The notes beneath the pieces are model-generated. The model saw only the letters and a program-made list of their open reading frames with translations. It was not told where the DNA came from and did not search any database. Of a DNA stretch of 64,000 nt, positions 17,639 to 25,843 are shown piece after piece. A program made the translations under genes and the position numbers. Each line of letters begins with the position of its first letter. Within the stretch, counting starts at the first letter, position 1. This DNA is from Psychrobacter sp. NZS113 (GTDB lineage Bacteria; Pseudomonadota; Gammaproteobacteria; Pseudomonadales; Moraxellaceae), in contig NZ_JADYWL010000003.1 in assembly GCF_015864825.1 (NCBI RefSeq), forward strand, positions 62,001 to 126,000, read 5' to 3'.

Positions 17639-18661
17639 ATGCCCTATTTCAAACCGTTTAAAGTCATTGTTATTGGATTCGATGGTGTGCTCGGCAGTGC
17701 ATTGACAGGTGCGTTAGATTTATTCTCATTCACTGGTGTCAGTTGGCAACGATTTTTAGATGAGCCAGTAGAGCCTAGGTTCAACGTGCAGATAGCAAGC
17801 GTTGGTGGCGTGGATATCAGATGTAGCAACCGCTTAATCATGCAAGCGCATTGCGATATTCAGGAAGTGACAGAATGCGACTTGCTATTGATTCCGACTA
17901 TTGGTGATTCAATCGATAAAGTATTGAGCCGAAATGCGGAATTAATACCACATTTAAAGCGATTGGCAGACACCAAGTCAGATATTGCCAGCAACTGTAG
18001 CGGGGCTTTCTTTTTGGCAAAAGCAGGACTGCTAGATCATAAAATCGCCACCACGCACTGGGGTTACGCCAGTAAGTTTAAGGCAGACTTTCCACTGGTG
18101 GACTTACAAGAAAACCAGTTTGTTACTCATTCAAAAAGCAACTCAACAAACCAATTGGGCAATATATTTTGTGCGGCGGGCGGTAGTGCATTTTATGATT
18201 TGGGATTGTTATTAATAGAGCGCTATTGCGGACGTGAGATTTCTACTCAAGTAGCCAAAACCCAAATCATCGATAGTAAAAGAGGTAATCAGAACAGTTA
18301 TACCAATGTGACGTTGCACAAACCGCATTCAGACCATTTGATCAAACAAGTTCAAGACTATATCGAAGAAAATTTCCACCAGCCACTACAGGTCAGTGCT
18401 CTGGCTGCTATGATAAATATCACCCCGCGTACTTTAAATAGACGCTTTCAGTCCTCTGTAGCGATGCGGCCGATTGAGTATATTCAAGCCGTTAGAATTG
18501 AGCAGGCAAAGCGCCTGCTAGAATTGGGAGATGTAACGATAAAATCGCTTGCCGAGCAAGTTGGCTATGATGATATTTCTTCATTCACACGTCTCTTTAA
18601 GCGCGCAACAGAACTGACGCCAAAAGAATATCAAGACAAGTTTTCGAGGTTGGCTATTTAG
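17639..18661 (+). CDS. GlxA family transcriptional regulator (DJ-1/PfpI plus AraC HTH)
   Basis: Regulator of 340 residues. Residues 1-200 form a DJ-1/PfpI-type amidotransferase-like sensing domain with IASNCSGAFFLAKAGLLD around the nucleophile-elbow Cys (near residue 120) and ATTHWGYASKF. Residues 235-340 form an AraC-type double helix-turn-helix: LQVSALAAMINITPRTLNRR and VTIKSLAEQVGYDDISSFTR, ending in LTPKEYQ. Proteins of this layout (GlxA, GbdR, CdhR, ArgR of Pseudomonas) activate catabolic operons. Divergently placed to the acyl-CoA dehydrogenase operon, it most likely activates it. GGAG lies 11 bases upstream of the ATG, slightly far. Confidence 0.9.
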   Translation: MPYFKPFKVIVIGFDGVLGSALTGALDLFSFTGVSWQRFLDEPVEPRFNVQIASVGGVDIRCSNRLIMQAHCDIQEVTECDLLLIPTIGDSIDKVLSRNAELIPHLKRLADTKSDIASNCSGAFFLAKAGLLDHKIATTHWGYASKFKADFPLVDLQENQFVTHSKSNSTNQLGNIFCAAGGSAFYDLGLLLIERYCGREISTQVAKTQIIDSKRGNQNSYTNVTLHKPHSDHLIKQVQDYIEENFHQPLQVSALAAMINITPRTLNRRFQSSVAMRPIEYIQAVRIEQAKRLLELGDVTIKSLAEQVGYDDISSFTRLFKRATELTPKEYQDKFSRLAI

Positions 18662-18694
18662 TCATGGCAGTGAATAGCAGTTAGGGATTAGCAG

Positions 18695-19978
18695 TTAAGC
18701 ATTCTGCCACAAGCCTTCTACTTGGATAGCATCAGCCTTAATGGTTGGATAATCGGTAAATGCTAACTGATAGCCTCCCCCTGTATTAGGACTCAGCTGG
18801 CAAGTTACTCCCAGTGGAAAGCTATATTTTTTGCCGATATGGCCAAAAGGCATACCACTATAAATGGGTAATCCAGTCAACTCATGCAGCTGACGAATCA
18901 CAGTAGCGACATCATAGCGCTTGTCATAGCTGTCCTCACCTGCACCAGATAATGCCCCAAACACAATCGCTTGCTGCCCTTTGAACACGCGCGCTAAGTA
19001 CAAATCATACAGCATGCGTTCAATACGATAGGCTTGCTCGCCGACGTCTTCTAAGAATACAATGCCGCCATCAATACGCGGTAAATACTCACTACCTGCC
19101 AGCGCTGACACCACGCTCAGATTGCCGCCCCACATAGTGCCAGTTATAGTTTTGGGCTCAGCACTGGTCAAAATACTAGGCAAATTAGGACTGGTTAAGG
19201 TAGCGTCTGATATATCAATAACCAGATTAGGATTGGTGAGTGCTTCAGCAAATTGTCGACAGCTGATCTCATCAGGTTTGGTCTTGCCAAATTCACTATA
19301 AAGCATCGGTGCCGCAAGCGAACTCATACCTCCCTTTGCCAGCAATGCGCACTGAATAGCGGTCACATCACTAAAACCTGCGAGTATCGTGCCACGCTCT
19401 TTCATAATCCGCCCTAACGTCGACCAGTCAACCTTAGGCAATATCCGCATAGCGCCATAGCCACCGCGTACACCTAGCAGCAACTGTGGCGCAGCTATCG
19501 CACCAGTAGCAATATTTTGAAAATCACTAGCACGCTGAGAGTCTGTACCAGCAAAGCGTAAATACTGCCTATTGGTAATCGTAGGATTATTTACTTTAAA
19601 ACCTGCACACGCTACACGATCTAATGCCAATTGGGTGCGGTCGTCACTACCACCAACATTAGAGCTGGCAAAAAGTCGTGTCTCAATCGTAGGCGCAATA
19701 CAGCTGGTCTGCGTTAATGACACCTGTGACATTTGTGCTAATGAGCGATCATCCATCAGCGCAGTTGGCAGATCATCTTTGGTCAGTTGCGTGCTGCTTG
19801 GATCCATAGCATTAGAGGCCAGCGCCTGAGTGATACTATGCGTCGCTAACAATCCTGCCCCGGCACTCATACCAACTTGACGTAAAAACTGGCGACGATT
19901 CAATCCAGATTTCGTTTCAATCGCTTTATGACCATTTTTATTTTTATCATCTGTTAAAGCCTGTATTTTGGCACCCAT
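18695..19978 (-). CDS. LD-carboxypeptidase (peptidase S66) with Tat signal
   Basis: Serine peptidase that would remove the terminal D-Ala of muramoyl tetrapeptides during peptidoglycan recycling, 427 residues. The core matches family S66: GVRGGYGAMRILPKVDW, the nucleophile Ser in GFSD, Glu in VFLEDVGEQAYR and the catalytic His in GMPFGHIG. The unusual part is the N-terminus: after about 27 polar residues comes NRRQFLRQVG followed by a hydrophobic stretch ending in TQALAS, a twin-arginine export signal. LdcA of E. coli is cytoplasmic, so this enzyme would act in the periplasm, or it may be a relative with another substrate. Single-gene unit. Confidence 0.85.
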   Translation of the reverse strand: MGAKIQALTDDKNKNGHKAIETKSGLNRRQFLRQVGMSAGAGLLATHSITQALASNAMDPSSTQLTKDDLPTALMDDRSLAQMSQVSLTQTSCIAPTIETRLFASSNVGGSDDRTQLALDRVACAGFKVNNPTITNRQYLRFAGTDSQRASDFQNIATGAIAAPQLLLGVRGGYGAMRILPKVDWSTLGRIMKERGTILAGFSDVTAIQCALLAKGGMSSLAAPMLYSEFGKTKPDEISCRQFAEALTNPNLVIDISDATLTSPNLPSILTSAEPKTITGTMWGGNLSVVSALAGSEYLPRIDGGIVFLEDVGEQAYRIERMLYDLYLARVFKGQQAIVFGALSGAGEDSYDKRYDVATVIRQLHELTGLPIYSGMPFGHIGKKYSFPLGVTCQLSPNTGGGYQLAFTDYPTIKADAIQVEGLWQNA

Positions 19979-20180
19979 ATCTCGCTGCTACCTTATCACT
20001 TTTATTTTTATGATTTGTTTTCTTAAACCTTGTGGCAGCATATTGTAGACGCTTTTTTAACGTTGATGGTTGCCCAATCTTTACCGATATTTACTTTTTC
20101 GCTACTGAGACACACAATACGGGTCGATCAGATTTGTTACTGTAAATACAAATTCATCGCAAAGGAAAAAGGTAATAATT

Positions 20181-20654
20181 ATGTTTGACAAAAAAACGGA
20201 TAAAAACAAAGCACTCGACTCTAATTTGGAATACTTACTTAGCAAAGAAAGCAAACTCAAAGAAAAACTGGAGGACAGCGGCTATCTTGAGCCTTTTAGT
20301 GATGATCTAATGTTATTTATGAGTCTTATCAAAGACTATTACAAAGGTGACTACCGCAAGATTCCTTTTAAAACTATCTCAGCTGGCGTTATTGGTGCGC
20401 TTTATGTATTAAATCCAATTGACCTCATCCCTGACTCTATTCCATTTATCGGCCATATCGATGATGCGCTGGTACTTAAATTTTGTTTAAAACAGGCCAA
20501 AAAAGATCTGCAAAAATACAAAGAGTGGAAGCAAGAACAATCGAATACTAAAAATAATAAGTTAGAAGATAAGAACAACACTGATGACGACAAGACCAGT
20601 CCTGATGAGAAAGATAACGACGAGACTGGTACTAGTCTTAAGAAAGCTTCGTGA
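20181..20654 (+). CDS. YkvA/DUF1232 family protein
   Basis: Small protein of 157 residues with the DUF1232 core (residues 58-110): IPFKTISAGVIGALYVLNPI and DLIPDSIPFIGHIDDALVL. The first part is a short hydrophobic segment. The family is common next to membranes but has no established function. The C-terminal 45 residues are charged and low complexity (Lys, Asn, Asp, Glu). AAGG is present upstream of the ATG and a strong terminator follows. Confidence 0.85.
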   Translation: MFDKKTDKNKALDSNLEYLLSKESKLKEKLEDSGYLEPFSDDLMLFMSLIKDYYKGDYRKIPFKTISAGVIGALYVLNPIDLIPDSIPFIGHIDDALVLKFCLKQAKKDLQKYKEWKQEQSNTKNNKLEDKNNTDDDKTSPDEKDNDETGTSLKKAS

Positions 20655-20694
20655 ATGTTAATACCCTAGAAGGTTAACAAAAGCGCAGCATCAA

Positions 20695-20735
20695 AAAAGC
20701 CACGACCGCGAATTAATGTTTCGGTCGTGGCTTTT
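20695..20735. terminator. Bidirectional hairpin terminator
   Basis: AAAAGCCACGACCG (20695-20708) and CGGTCGTGGCTTTT (20722-20735), a 14-base perfect stem with A-tract and T-tract at its base. It separates the DUF1232 gene from the convergent small membrane protein gene. Confidence 0.92.
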
Positions 20736-20764
20736 GTTATTTCCAGTTCATTCAATACTATAAT

Positions 20765-21070
20765 TTAATCAGGCACTTCATAATTGGCTTTTTCAGGATT
20801 GAGACCGAACGAACAAACAAAGGTGGCAACCAAACTATTTATAATAATAAAAGGAAAATCTATGGCAGCATGTCCCAATGCATAGCGACCAATCAGCCAT
20901 GATATAATCAGCATGATAATAAAAAATCCGCCAAGATATGCCAAGATGGCTGGATGCTTGAGATTATAAGGCTGCTCAGGTTCAGGCTTTTTATCGAGTA
21001 TATATGCTCTTATCGCCCAACCGGCCGCATAAGAAAACCCGCCCAACACCACATAACTAAAAAAATTCAT
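20765..21070 (-). CDS. Small membrane protein, unknown function
   Basis: 101 residues with a hydrophobic N-terminus (FFSYVVLGGFSYAAGWAIRA) and two further hydrophobic segments in the middle (AYLGGFFIIMLIISWLIG and IDFPFIIINSLVATFVCSFG). I do not recognise a family. AGGCA lies a few bases before the ATG at 21070. The reading frame is intact, ends near a terminator and has no obvious competing frame, so it is probably real. Confidence 0.65.
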   Translation of the reverse strand: MNFFSYVVLGGFSYAAGWAIRAYILDKKPEPEQPYNLKHPAILAYLGGFFIIMLIISWLIGRYALGHAAIDFPFIIINSLVATFVCSFGLNPEKANYEVPD

Positions 21071-21183
21071 ATTGCCTGACTCTGATCATATGGATGATCT
21101 AACTGTTTATAAAAAATGACTTGTTATCGCTTTTACCACAAGGCAATAAAGGAGTATTGAGAGAGGAGCATTGATAGACTTGT

Positions 21184-21735
21184 CTAGCTGCTCTCATTGA
21201 CATTATCAATAATAATATTGGCATGTGGATTGGCTAAGATATCCGTATTCACCTCATCACACTCCACACGATAGATGGTATTGGCTCCTCGATAAATATA
21301 GGACAAATACTCACTGTCTAGTAGCGGATCGATATTGGCATAAACAGGTTTGACATGAGCCAGCACTAATACTCTGTCAGGACGACCAAGGACAGCATCG
21401 ACATTATCAGGATCAATAGAGAAAAATTTCGGTATCTCGCTGTTTTCTATCAACTCTAACGGCTCTGCATCGTCCCAAACGCGCTTCGCATTTGCAGGCT
21501 CTTTCATTTGCATGACCCATGCGCCATCCTGTTGACTAACTCTGATCTGTGCAGGCTCTTCACTACTAACTGTATAACACCCTTCAAATACAGAGAGGTC
21601 TACTGGCGCAGCTACTTCCTTATCGAGTTGCGACCCACCATCATTACAGGCAGTCAAAAATAGAGTACTGCTCACAGCGATACCAACCGTTAGGTTTGTC
21701 AGACTTTTATAAAAAACGTTTGAGCGTAAGGACAT
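21184..21735 (-). CDS. Putative lipoprotein, unknown function
   Basis: 183 residues. The N-terminus has a basic start, a hydrophobic stretch and a lipobox-like LFLTAC, so the mature protein would begin at Cys and be anchored to a membrane. The rest (CYTVSSEEPAQIRVSQ, GRPDRVLVLAHVKPVY) matches no family I know. Two ATGs are possible, at 21753 and 21735; AGGAT lies about eight bases before the second, and it gives a more normal signal peptide, so I use it. Confidence 0.7.
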   Translation of the reverse strand: MSLRSNVFYKSLTNLTVGIAVSSTLFLTACNDGGSQLDKEVAAPVDLSVFEGCYTVSSEEPAQIRVSQQDGAWVMQMKEPANAKRVWDDAEPLELIENSEIPKFFSIDPDNVDAVLGRPDRVLVLAHVKPVYANIDPLLDSEYLSYIYRGANTIYRVECDEVNTDILANPHANIIIDNVNESS

Positions 21736-21850
21736 AATAGGATTATCCTGCATTTATGCATTAGACTTTTATGAAAAAATTACCGTTAAACAGTGATAAC
21801 TGATAGCTTGAACTGCTGTTGAAAAAGTTTTAGCGTCACGTAGCGATGTT

Positions 21851-22022
21851 AGGGTGTGTCCTCATTTCAAAAATGGAGATAAAAATGAGATAAATTGCCG
21901 TCAAACGAGAAAAATAGTGTAGATAATATCGAGATATTAACCAGCTATTTGACGATGTTTGGCAAAATTTAGCAATTTTTAGCCCAATTAGATGAATGTC
22001 GTTTAAATTTAGGACATGCTCT
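21851..22022. mobile_element. Possible MITE or fossil insertion-sequence ends
   Basis: An AT-rich 170-base stretch in the gap 21736-22261, bounded by AGGGTGTGTCCTCATTT (left) and, as reverse complement of the right end, AGAGCATGTCCTAAATTT. The two ends share TGTCCT and several flanking bases. Inside, CGTCAAA (21899-21905) and TTTGACG (21948-21954), and TTGCC/GGCAA, form nested inverted repeats. No transposase frame is present. This looks like a non-autonomous miniature element, but the terminal repeats are imperfect and no clear target duplication is visible. The rest of the gap holds nothing I can name. Confidence 0.35.
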
Positions 22023-22261
22023 AGTAAGCAAGTATTTATTCAGCTGGATACCCGATACCTTACCGCTAGCCAGCCTATTTTAACAGAAAATGTAAAGGTT
22101 ACTATTATGATATGTGGCTTTGCGATTTTGTGCGTGACGACTGCCCATCTTAATGATAGATTTGTTATACTCAACCTCAGCATATGGAGTGGTAGCCAGA
22201 ACAAAACGTTTGCAAAATCTCTGTGCTTTACACTCATCACTTATTAGGTTAATAATTTTTT

Positions 22262-22819
22262 ATGTCAGACAACCGCACTTCAGTACCCTCATTCAATACC
22301 AGTAACGCGATGGATCCATTAGCTGCCAAACCGAACACGACGGTTGCCTATACAGATGGTGCCTGCAAAGGCAATCCAGGTGCTGGCGGCTGGGGCGCAC
22401 ATCTTATTTTTAGTGATGGCAGCACGCAAGACTTATATGGCGGCGATAAAGAGACGACCAATAATCGTATGGAGCTGATGGGTGCGATACAAGCCCTGAC
22501 CCATAGCCCGCATGGACACAACCTTGAGATTTGGACAGACTCCAGTTATGTCAAAAAAGGCATCACTGAATGGATTGAAGGCTGGAAAAAAAGAGGTTGG
22601 AAAACGGCCAGCAAAAAACCAGTCGCCAACCAAGACCTCTGGCAGCAACTGGATAACCTATGCCAACAGCGAGAAGTTGACTGGCACTGGGTAAAAGGCC
22701 ATGCTGGACATGCCGGTAATGAAAAAGCAGATGAACTAGCAAACTTAGGTGTCACCTCCCGCAGTGCAGACATATCGGATACAGACCTACAAGATATGGC
22801 TAAAAAAAAACTCAAATAA
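22262..22819 (+). CDS. rnhA: Ribonuclease HI
   Basis: Endonuclease that removes RNA from RNA-DNA hybrids, for example primers and R-loops. All catalytic residues are visible: Asp32 in [11 protein letters not shown], Glu71 in [10 protein letters not shown], Asp93 in IWTDSSYV, His near 147 in [17 protein letters not shown] and Asp157 in the same stretch. At 185 residues it is about 30 longer than E. coli RNase HI because of an N-terminal extension of roughly 25 residues. The stop TAA shares its last base with the ATG of dnaQ, the rnhA-dnaQ pairing common in gammaproteobacteria, here on one strand as an operon. Confidence 0.95.
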   Translation: MSDNRTSVPSFNTSNAMDPLAAKPNTTVAYTDGACKGNPGAGGWGAHLIFSDGSTQDLYGGDKETTNNRMELMGAIQALTHSPHGHNLEIWTDSSYVKKGITEWIEGWKKRGWKTASKKPVANQDLWQQLDNLCQQREVDWHWVKGHAGHAGNEKADELANLGVTSRSADISDTDLQDMAKKKLK

Positions 22820-23868
22820 TGACTGGTAACACACAAAAACCGTCTAATGATGACTGGCTAAGTTTCGACCCATTAGGTTTAGATATAATGGATGACGAAG
22901 ACCTTATAGATGAAGAGTTCATAGATGACAACAACCTCGACGAAGAACCACTAGATAGTCATAACGATAAAAAACATGATGATCATATGATCAACCAAGA
23001 TGCCACTATAGACACGAATGACCATGATGATAATGCTAGCAAACCGATGAGTAATACAGATATGCCAGATACAGATGTAGACATGCGTATAGACGCTGAT
23101 GCCCCAAAATTTGATGGTGATACCAGCCGTGCCAATCCACATTTTAAGCCGCTGCTACCCAAACCGATAAATCGCCACGAATCTGATCGCCAGCTTATTA
23201 TGGATACCGAAACCACCGGGCTTGATCCGCTAAAAGGCGATCGAATCATTGAAGTCGGTATCGTTGAGATGATTGGTCGTAAATTCACGGGCGAAAAACT
23301 GCACGTCTATATCAACCCACAGCGCGGTATGGATGATGAAGTTATTCGTATTCATGGTATCTCTGAGGCGTTCTTAACAGACAAGCCTACTTTTGATCAA
23401 GTGGCTCAGTCACTATATGACTTTATGGACGGTGCCGAAATCATCGCTCACAATGCCTCGTTCGATATGAACTTCTTGAATATGGAATTTGCGAAAGTCG
23501 GTATGACTGACTTTGCCGAACGAGTCCAAGTAACCGACTCCCTATTCATGGCAAAGCAGCAATACCCTGGACAGAAAAACACACTAGATGCGCTTGTACG
23601 CCGCCTAAATGTTGGTAAGCAGGACCGTACTTTTCACGGGGCCTTACTAGATTCAGAGATTTTAGCAGAAGTTTATTTGGCGATGACAGGTGGACAGGTC
23701 ACGCTTGCTATCGAAGAAGACACACAAACAGACGGCGGACAGACAGCTCATGCTAACCTTGCCAATCTAGCGTCTTTATTACTAGCCTCACCCAGCGATG
23801 AAAATACCAACCAAAACTGGTATGCATCGCTATCAGAAGACTACCCTGCACTCAAAACCTATATGTAG
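22819..23868 (+). CDS. dnaQ: DNA polymerase III epsilon subunit with acidic N-terminal extension
   Basis: Proofreading 3'-5' exonuclease of the replicative polymerase, 349 residues. Exo I DTETTGLDP begins near residue 128, Exo II AHNASFDMNFLN and Exo III HGALLDSEILAEVYL follow, so the DEDDh nuclease is complete. The clamp- and alpha-binding tail is also present after GGQVTLAIEED. Ahead of the nuclease lie about 120 extra residues, very rich in Asp and Glu (for example DDEDLIDEEFIDDNNLDEE) with Asn and His, which E. coli DnaQ (243 residues) lacks. It overlaps rnhA by one base, so the ATG at 22819 is secured by translational coupling. The extension may be disordered and could bind basic partners or compete for DNA surfaces; that is inference. 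Confidence 0.93.
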   Translation: MTGNTQKPSNDDWLSFDPLGLDIMDDEDLIDEEFIDDNNLDEEPLDSHNDKKHDDHMINQDATIDTNDHDDNASKPMSNTDMPDTDVDMRIDADAPKFDGDTSRANPHFKPLLPKPINRHESDRQLIMDTETTGLDPLKGDRIIEVGIVEMIGRKFTGEKLHVYINPQRGMDDEVIRIHGISEAFLTDKPTFDQVAQSLYDFMDGAEIIAHNASFDMNFLNMEFAKVGMTDFAERVQVTDSLFMAKQQYPGQKNTLDALVRRLNVGKQDRTFHGALLDSEILAEVYLAMTGGQVTLAIEEDTQTDGGQTAHANLANLASLLLASPSDENTNQNWYASLSEDYPALKTYM

Positions 23869-24016
23869 TCGTCATTTAAATGACTTGCGATATCGACATT
23901 TGTACAATATAGTCTTGATTATTGTTATATAAAGCGTCAAAAAATTATCAATAAATGCTTTTTTAATCGTCATCCAAACCATTGCTATTCTCATCAGTAC
24001 AATATGGAAACTCCTT

Positions 24017-25699
24017 ATGGATCAGTCTGCGCAAATGAAATTAACCGCCCCAACACTTAGTGTCACTGATTTCAACCTACCGTCACTGCATCTATTGCAT
24101 GATGAAATCATCGTAACTCTTAAAGATACTGAGATTCATCTGAGTGAATTTAATGATGATAGTAGTCAGGCGCCTCTGTTATTAGACTCTATCATTGTAC
24201 TAAAACAGCTGTCTTGTATTTTTGAGCTTATCTCTTTGGTTGGTGCAGAGGCACTGAACACCTCTATCGTCAACAGTTTACAGCGACTATATGATAATGG
24301 CGATAATAACGATACTGATCTGATTATGGATTTGTCAGAAGCTATCATGACGCTAGAGCGCTACATAGAGTTTGTCCTCTTGACAGAGTCGGTCGAGCCG
24401 ACCTTATTATTGGATATTATTAACAAGCTTAATGCTCATGGGCAACAGACACCTATTACAGCAGACTACTTCTCTGCTTTCGGTAGCAGCAGTGTCGTTA
24501 TCGCCAATCCTGAAAAAAACTTTCAACCACTAAACGAGCTTAACCTAGACAGTGAGTTATTAACTTACGCTTATCGCAGTGGCCTTGGTGTTGCATTGCT
24601 TAATCAAGATGGCAATATTGGCCCAGATGATCAGCAAAAACTTGATGGTATGAGTGCAGCTTGTGCCTTGATAGCGGCAAACACCAGTAGCCTATTCTGG
24701 CAAGCAGCCAATGCAGCGGTTACGGATATCGCCACAATATTACCGCTGGACCTGAACCAAAAGCACACGCTTATTTACTTGGAGCAGCAATTTCAAAGCT
24801 ACTTACCGGTGATGGATACACGCTTTGCTTATTTGGTCAGTTTTGCATGCCAGCGTGATAATGAAGCCGCACAACAGTTGCGTGAGCAGTATGCTAAAAA
24901 CCAGTTAGAAGCCCCTCAGCTTGAGCAAATGAAGCGCTTTTTATTCGGCCCTAATCGTGAGCTGACCGATACGTTAAACAACATCATTCAAACCCAAATT
25001 AATACCATTAAAGAAAATGTCGACAGCTATACGCGTGGCGATTCCATCAATCCGATCGATATGCAGACAGCACAAATTATTGAAGATCTCACAACATTGA
25101 GCTCCGCACTGTGCTTACTTGGCCTATCAAATGCAGCCGATAGTCTCAGCACAGCAGCTGCTGCTGTAGACAAGTGGCAAGCACCGTCGCCTGACGATTT
25201 CGATCATTTGCTACTGGCATTGATGCATGCTGAAAATGCTACTATTGCGATGGCAGAAATGCATACACCAGGGGCAATTTATTTGCCACTTAACAACCCT
25301 CATATCTCATTGCATCAGCTCAATACCGCACATGACACATTGATACAAGAGAGTCGTAGCGCAATTGCCAGTGCCGAACAAGCCATCAATGATTATTTGG
25401 CTGAGCCAGAGCGCGATATACTTAATATTCAAAACATCCCTGAAATGATGCGTCAAGTCTCAGGAGCGGTGCGCTTTTTACAACTGCCAACCCCTGCAAG
25501 CATGCTAAGCCAACTAGCCAATTATCTAGAGCAACGTATCGAGTACGGACAGCGTATAGAAGACAATACGCTAGCATGTATCGCGGATGTGATGATGGCA
25601 GTCGATCATCATTTGGATGGTTTTGAAAACAATCGTCCTGTTAGCAAGCAAGCACTTGATGTGGGTCAGCAAAGCTTGAGCCATCTACTCGCAGCTTAG
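24017..25699 (+). CDS. FimL-like protein (ChpA N-terminal-like helical repeats)
   Basis: Helical protein of 560 residues that I take to be a FimL relative: length (about 557 in Pseudomonas), a run of Hpt-like helical bundles and no signal peptide or transmembrane segment. FimL resembles the N-terminal part of the twitching-motility kinase ChpA but lacks a phosphotransfer His, and it links type IV pili to cAMP signalling. Here helices are seen near residues 70-125 (LLLDSIIVLKQLSCIFELIS), and toward the end (PEMMRQVSGAVRFLQLPTPA), which resembles the ChpA-type repeat. No other pilus gene lies nearby. The family call is by overall character rather than a diagnostic motif, so a different Hpt-like protein is possible. 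Confidence 0.5.
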   Translation: MDQSAQMKLTAPTLSVTDFNLPSLHLLHDEIIVTLKDTEIHLSEFNDDSSQAPLLLDSIIVLKQLSCIFELISLVGAEALNTSIVNSLQRLYDNGDNNDTDLIMDLSEAIMTLERYIEFVLLTESVEPTLLLDIINKLNAHGQQTPITADYFSAFGSSSVVIANPEKNFQPLNELNLDSELLTYAYRSGLGVALLNQDGNIGPDDQQKLDGMSAACALIAANTSSLFWQAANAAVTDIATILPLDLNQKHTLIYLEQQFQSYLPVMDTRFAYLVSFACQRDNEAAQQLREQYAKNQLEAPQLEQMKRFLFGPNRELTDTLNNIIQTQINTIKENVDSYTRGDSINPIDMQTAQIIEDLTTLSSALCLLGLSNAADSLSTAAAAVDKWQAPSPDDFDHLLLALMHAENATIAMAEMHTPGAIYLPLNNPHISLHQLNTAHDTLIQESRSAIASAEQAINDYLAEPERDILNIQNIPEMMRQVSGAVRFLQLPTPASMLSQLANYLEQRIEYGQRIEDNTLACIADVMMAVDHHLDGFENNRPVSKQALDVGQQSLSHLLAA

Positions 25700-25736
25700 C
25701 TTAGCCATGCAACTCTTTAATAATTAAATCGATACC

Positions 25737-25764
25737 TTTGTAGCCGCTTCTTTGCGGCTACAAA
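25737..25764. terminator. Hairpin after the FimL-like gene
   Basis: TTTGTAGCCGC (25737-25747) and GCGGCTACAAA (25754-25764) are an 11-base perfect inverted repeat with a six-base loop. No clean T-run follows, so termination may be weak. Confidence 0.6.
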
Positions 25765-25843
25765 TCCTCATTTATATCTCTTACTGTAAGCCAGTGTGTA
25801 TCTATATGGATACGTACTGGTATCGAACTGTTTGGAATTCTAT

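Noticed and set aside
21996..22247. Short plus-strand frame before rnhA
   Set aside because: No ribosome binding site, composition unlike coding sequence, and it starts inside the putative MITE.
23871..23884. GTCATTTAAATGAC palindrome after dnaQ
   Set aside because: A perfect 14-bp palindrome but with no other copies noticed and no T-run; not enough to call an operator or terminator.
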